Source: an uncultured Acholeplasmatales bacterium | GTDB lineage: Bacteria > Bacillota_I > Bacilli_A > ML615J-28 > CAG-698 | Assembly: GCA_937877075.1 (NCBI GenBank) | Contig: CALEGD010000060.1 | Location: forward strand, 1 to 8,507 | Direction: 5' to 3' | Length of the DNA stretch: 8,507 nt | Part shown: in pieces, positions 6,039 through 8,507 of the stretch | How positions within the stretch are numbered: the stretch's first letter is position 1 | Layout of the letters: the number at the start of each line of letters is the position of its first letter | Program-made: the position numbers and the translations under genes | Notes under the pieces: generated by a model | What the model was told of the DNA's origin: nothing | Databases searched by the model: none | The model's input: the letters and a program-made list of their open reading frames with translations, nothing else

Positions 6039-7005
6039 TATAGTATTTGGTCAATATTATAATGTTGATTCATGGCTACATCGTCTTGATCCCAGAACAA
6101 AAATTCTTGGAACGATTTTTCTGATTATTTCCTTGTTTTTGTTAGAAAATACGTTAATGCTTGCTATTGCTTTAACGGCAACGCTAATTCTGATTCTTTC
6201 CAGCAAAATCCCTTTAAAGAAATTTCTCCAAAGTTTAAAAATGATGACGACCTTGCTTTTAATTACGGTTTTCTTTCAATTGTTTTTTAATCGGGGACAA
6301 GTTCTCTTAGAACGTCATTTCACTTTGAATATTATCAATTTGAGTTTGATAGTTTTATTATTTTTGCTTTTTATCTTTTTGAGAAAAATTTTTCGTCGAC
6401 ACCGATTCTTTTTGTTTTTACTTTTAGTAATTTTGAGCTTTTTTCTTCAAACTATTATTACTGAGGGGGTTATCCTTGCCAGTTATAGTTTAAGAATTTA
6501 CCAAGAAGGATTATATTCCTCCCTAAAAGTTGTTATCAGAATCATTACTTTGATCCTACTTTCTTCACTTCTTACTCTGACAACTAAACCGACAGATTTA
6601 AATACCGGAATGGAAAAATTGGCCAGCCCATTAAAACGTATCGGTATTAAGGTTAGTATTCTTTCAATGATGATTTCCATTGCCCTTAGGTTTATACCGA
6701 CTTTGATTAATGAAGCAGGAAGAATCTTAAAAGCTCAAGCATCACGGGGGATCGATTTTAAAGAAGGTAAGTTCTCCCAAAAGGTTACTCAGATTATTTC
6801 ACTATTAGTACCTATGTTCGTTATCTCTTATCGCAGAGCTTATGAACTTGCGGATGCAATGGAGGCACGTGGGTATATTCCGGAGGCAGAACGGACAAGC
6901 ATCAGCTTGCTTCGTTATCGGGCAAGAGACTTTATTACCTTAACTTTTATCCTCTTACTTTTTGTTTTAATAATAACTTTAAAAGTGATGAATTATGCGT
7001 TATAA
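6031..7005 (+). CDS. ecfT: ECF transporter transmembrane subunit EcfT, with extra hydrophobic hairpin
   Basis: EcfT is the membrane scaffold that links the EcfA ATPases to substrate-binding S components. From the ATG at 6031 it is 324 aa and opens MNNIVFGQYYNVDSWLHRLDPRTK, the family start. The two coupling-helix motifs are present as SRG at 238-240 and ARG at 279-281. TTG (6019) and GTG starts upstream are in frame, but the family N-terminus begins at MNN, and GGTGA sits 5 nt before that ATG. The protein is about 55 residues longer than common EcfT (about 265). The excess lies near 97-147: two hydrophobic runs (101-117 and 126-142) around a basic loop, RKIFRRHR. That would add one helical hairpin without changing overall topology. 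The gene overlaps ecfA2 by 8 nt and truA by 11 nt. Confidence 0.93.
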   Translation: MNNIVFGQYYNVDSWLHRLDPRTKILGTIFLIISLFLLENTLMLAIALTATLILILSSKIPLKKFLQSLKMMTTLLLITVFFQLFFNRGQVLLERHFTLNIINLSLIVLLFLLFIFLRKIFRRHRFFLFLLLVILSFFLQTIITEGVILASYSLRIYQEGLYSSLKVVIRIITLILLSSLLTLTTKPTDLNTGMEKLASPLKRIGIKVSILSMMISIALRFIPTLINEAGRILKAQASRGIDFKEGKFSQKVTQIISLLVPMFVISYRRAYELADAMEARGYIPEAERTSISLLRYRARDFITLTFILLLFVLIITLKVMNYAL

Positions 7006-7726
7006 ATGTACTTGCGCTTATGATGGCAGCCTTTTTCACGGCTTTCAGATGCAGAAGAATTTAAGAACCGTCCAGGAAGAAATTGAAAATGGTTTATTAA
7101 TAATCCATAAGCGGGAAACGAAGATCTTTTCTTCTGGAAGAACCGATACTGGTGTTCATGCCTTAAACCAGGTCTTTCATTTCGACAGCGATATCGAATT
7201 GGAAGAAAAGAGTATGTGTAATGCTATTAATTCACGTTTGCCGAGGGATATCTTCATCAAACAAGTTGAGATTGTTTCGGATGATTTTCATGCCAGATAT
7301 GATGTAAAAGCGAAGGAGTATCATTACCTAATTGATTTTGGGACCTATGATCCTCTAAAGCGGAATTATCGGTATTACTGTAGTTTGAGAAATGTTGATA
7401 TCGATAAATTTAAAAGAGCGCTTTTGATTTTTGTTGGCAGGCATGATTTTCGCTCCTTTACAAAAAATCAAGCATTGAAAAATACCGAAAGAGAGATTTT
7501 TAATATCGGTTTTGAAAGTGAAGAAAAGCTTTTAAAGATAAAGATTAGAGGCAATGGATTCATGCACAATATGGTGAGAATTTTGATTGCTATGGCTTTA
7601 GAGGTGGGGAGGGGTAAAATATCGATTGCCGATCTAAAAACGATTCTCGACCAAAAAAACCGCCGATTATCACCTAAAATTGTCCCACCGGAAGGCCTTT
7701 ATCTTTACAAAGTTGAATATGAATGA
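6995..7726 (+). CDS. truA: tRNA pseudouridine(38-40) synthase TruA
   Basis: This 243-aa cytoplasmic enzyme isomerises uridines 38-40 in the anticodon arm of many tRNAs. It has normal TruA length. Motifs are AYDGSLFHGFQMQ at 8-20, the catalytic block SSGRTDTGVHALNQV at 46-60 with nucleophile Asp51, the FHARYDVKAKEYHY region at about 98-111, FVGRHDFRSFTK at about 146-157 and the C-terminal RGNGFMHNMVRI. The ATG lies 11 nt inside the end of ecfT, with only a weak GTGATGAA-like ribosome binding site, so expression probably depends on ribosomes arriving from ecfT. The ecfA1-ecfA2-ecfT-truA order is common in Bacilli. The gene ends in TGA and is followed by a strong hairpin. Confidence 0.96.
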   Translation: MRYKCTCAYDGSLFHGFQMQKNLRTVQEEIENGLLIIHKRETKIFSSGRTDTGVHALNQVFHFDSDIELEEKSMCNAINSRLPRDIFIKQVEIVSDDFHARYDVKAKEYHYLIDFGTYDPLKRNYRYYCSLRNVDIDKFKRALLIFVGRHDFRSFTKNQALKNTEREIFNIGFESEEKLLKIKIRGNGFMHNMVRILIAMALEVGRGKISIADLKTILDQKNRRLSPKIVPPEGLYLYKVEYE

Positions 7727-7753
7727 TTTTGAGTAATTGATAATAGATAAAAT

Positions 7754-7781
7754 AAAAAAGTGTGTTGATTCACACTTTTTT
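7754..7781. terminator. Bidirectional intrinsic terminator between truA and the ABC permease
   Basis: AAAAAAGTGTG (7754-7764) and CACACTTTTTT (7771-7781) form a perfect 11-bp stem with a 6-nt loop (TTGATT). The A and T runs at the stem base give a U-rich 3' end on either strand, and on the minus strand the run continues with ATTTTATC. It lies 27 nt after the truA stop and 9 nt beyond the stop of the convergent permease gene, so it can serve both. Confidence 0.92.
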
Positions 7782-7790
7782 AATCTCTAT

Positions 7791-8507
7791 TTAACTTTCC
7801 TTTTTTATATAATATCTTCTGATTTTAATAATTATCAGAACAATAGCGAGAATAATGATATTCAACAGTACGACGGTTGAACCAATCGGAAAATTCAATT
7901 TGAAAGAAAGGTAAAAACCTAATAATATCGAAATCTCACTAAAGATAATAGCCGTATTAATAGTTTGTTTGAAGGAGTTTCCAAACAGAATCGAAGTTGC
8001 AACCGGAACAATTAATAGTGAGGAAATCAGCAGGACACCGACTAAGTCCATAAATACGGAGATGACAATCGCAAGAATTATTGTAATTGCTAATTGCAGT
8101 AGTCGGACATTGATACCGGAAACTCGAGCATAAACTTCATCAAAGCAAAGGGTAACAATCTGCTTATGAAAGATATAGGCAAATAATAAAATCATTGCGG
8201 AGGTAATTAGGATAATGAAAACATCGGTTCGGTCGACACTCATAATTGATCCGAAGAGCAAGTTTGTAGTATAGGAAGTCGAGATACCGGGAGTGACAGA
8301 GATAAAAAGTCCACTTAAAGCAACTCCGAGACTCAAAAGAATCGTCATTGAAAGTTCTTTGTAATTTTTATAAAAACTTCGTAAAACTTCGATGATGAAG
8401 GTTCCGGCAATACTAAAGAGAATTCCCATATAAATCGGATTGATGGGGAGAAAGGCGGGATCGATTAATTTTGAATTATCGAGCCAAGCATGTTCAAGAT
8501 CATTGAA
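7791..8507 (-). CDS. Metal ABC transporter permease (ABC-3 family, ZnuB/MntB-like), 5' part outside window
   Basis: The frame is open from the right edge to a TAA at 7791, giving 238 residues of an ABC-3 membrane subunit. These proteins form the channel for zinc, manganese or iron uptake with a binding protein and an ATPase. The Met at 8429 is probably internal: the codons before it (FNDLEHAWLDNSKLIDPAFL and following) stay open and continue the protein into the next hydrophobic segment. Counted from that Met, family features are DEVYARVSGINVRLLQL at 97-113 and VGVLLISSLLIVPVATS at 130-146, the conserved core of these permeases, with about six transmembrane segments visible. The metal cannot be read from this subunit. 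Partner genes must lie to the right. The gene is convergent with truA and shares its terminator. Confidence 0.9.
   Translation of the reverse strand, partial: FNDLEHAWLDNSKLIDPAFLPINPIYMGILFSIAGTFIIEVLRSFYKNYKELSMTILLSLGVALSGLFISVTPGISTSYTTNLLFGSIMSVDRTDVFIILITSAMILLFAYIFHKQIVTLCFDEVYARVSGINVRLLQLAITIILAIVISVFMDLVGVLLISSLLIVPVATSILFGNSFKQTINTAIIFSEISILLGFYLSFKLNFPIGSTVVLLNIIILAIVLIIIKIRRYYIKKES

Overview
The window comes from an AT-rich, Gram-positive-type bacterium of the Bacillota/Mycoplasmatota side. It carries the end of the large ribosomal protein cluster (map, infA, rpmJ, rpsM, rpsK, rpoA, rplQ), then an ECF transporter energising module (ecfA1, ecfA2, ecfT) and truA, in the order usual for Bacilli. 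Strong AAGGAGG-type ribosome binding sites precede most genes. TGA is used as stop (map, ecfA1, truA) and Trp is read from TGG, so this is the standard bacterial code and not the Mycoplasma/Spiroplasma code. A deep Bacilli or Erysipelotrichia/Acholeplasma/Izemoplasma-like lineage would fit, but the sequence alone does not settle the taxon.

Region 1 (1-3027, + strand) is the translation and transcription block. It holds the 3' end of methionine aminopeptidase, IF-1, L36 (zinc-binding form, 37 aa), S13, S11, RNA polymerase alpha (long, 353 aa, with an acidic tail) and L17. Spacers are 0-28 nt and the block ends at a clear intrinsic terminator.

Region 2 (about 3049-3860, - strand) is a small regulatory cassette. 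A 149-aa four-helix membrane protein is followed, after 1 nt, by a 66-aa XRE-type DNA-binding protein. The pair has its own terminator-like hairpin. Its AT-rich promoter region carries a direct repeat (TTTATAACA twice, 21 bp apart) and an inverted repeat (TTGTTAT/ATAACAA), which are good candidates for the operator of its own repressor.

Region 3 (3914-7781, + strand) is one tightly overlapped operon behind an extended -10 promoter. It encodes a membrane-anchored NusG domain II-like protein, EcfA1, EcfA2, EcfT and the tRNA pseudouridine synthase TruA. Every junction overlaps (13, 25, 8 and 11 nt). EcfA1/EcfA2/EcfT form the shared motor that powers vitamin or metal uptake by separately encoded S components. 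EcfT here has about 50 extra residues forming a likely additional transmembrane hairpin. The operon ends at a bidirectional terminator.

Region 4 (7791-8507, - strand) is the 3' part of a metal-type (ZnuB/MntB-like, ABC-3) ABC permease that runs off the window.

I see no mobile element, CRISPR array, tRNA, rRNA or riboswitch. Most of the window is conserved housekeeping sequence. The points worth a second look are the XRE/membrane cassette with its repeats, the NusG_II protein tied into the ECF operon, the EcfT insertion and the alpha-subunit tail.
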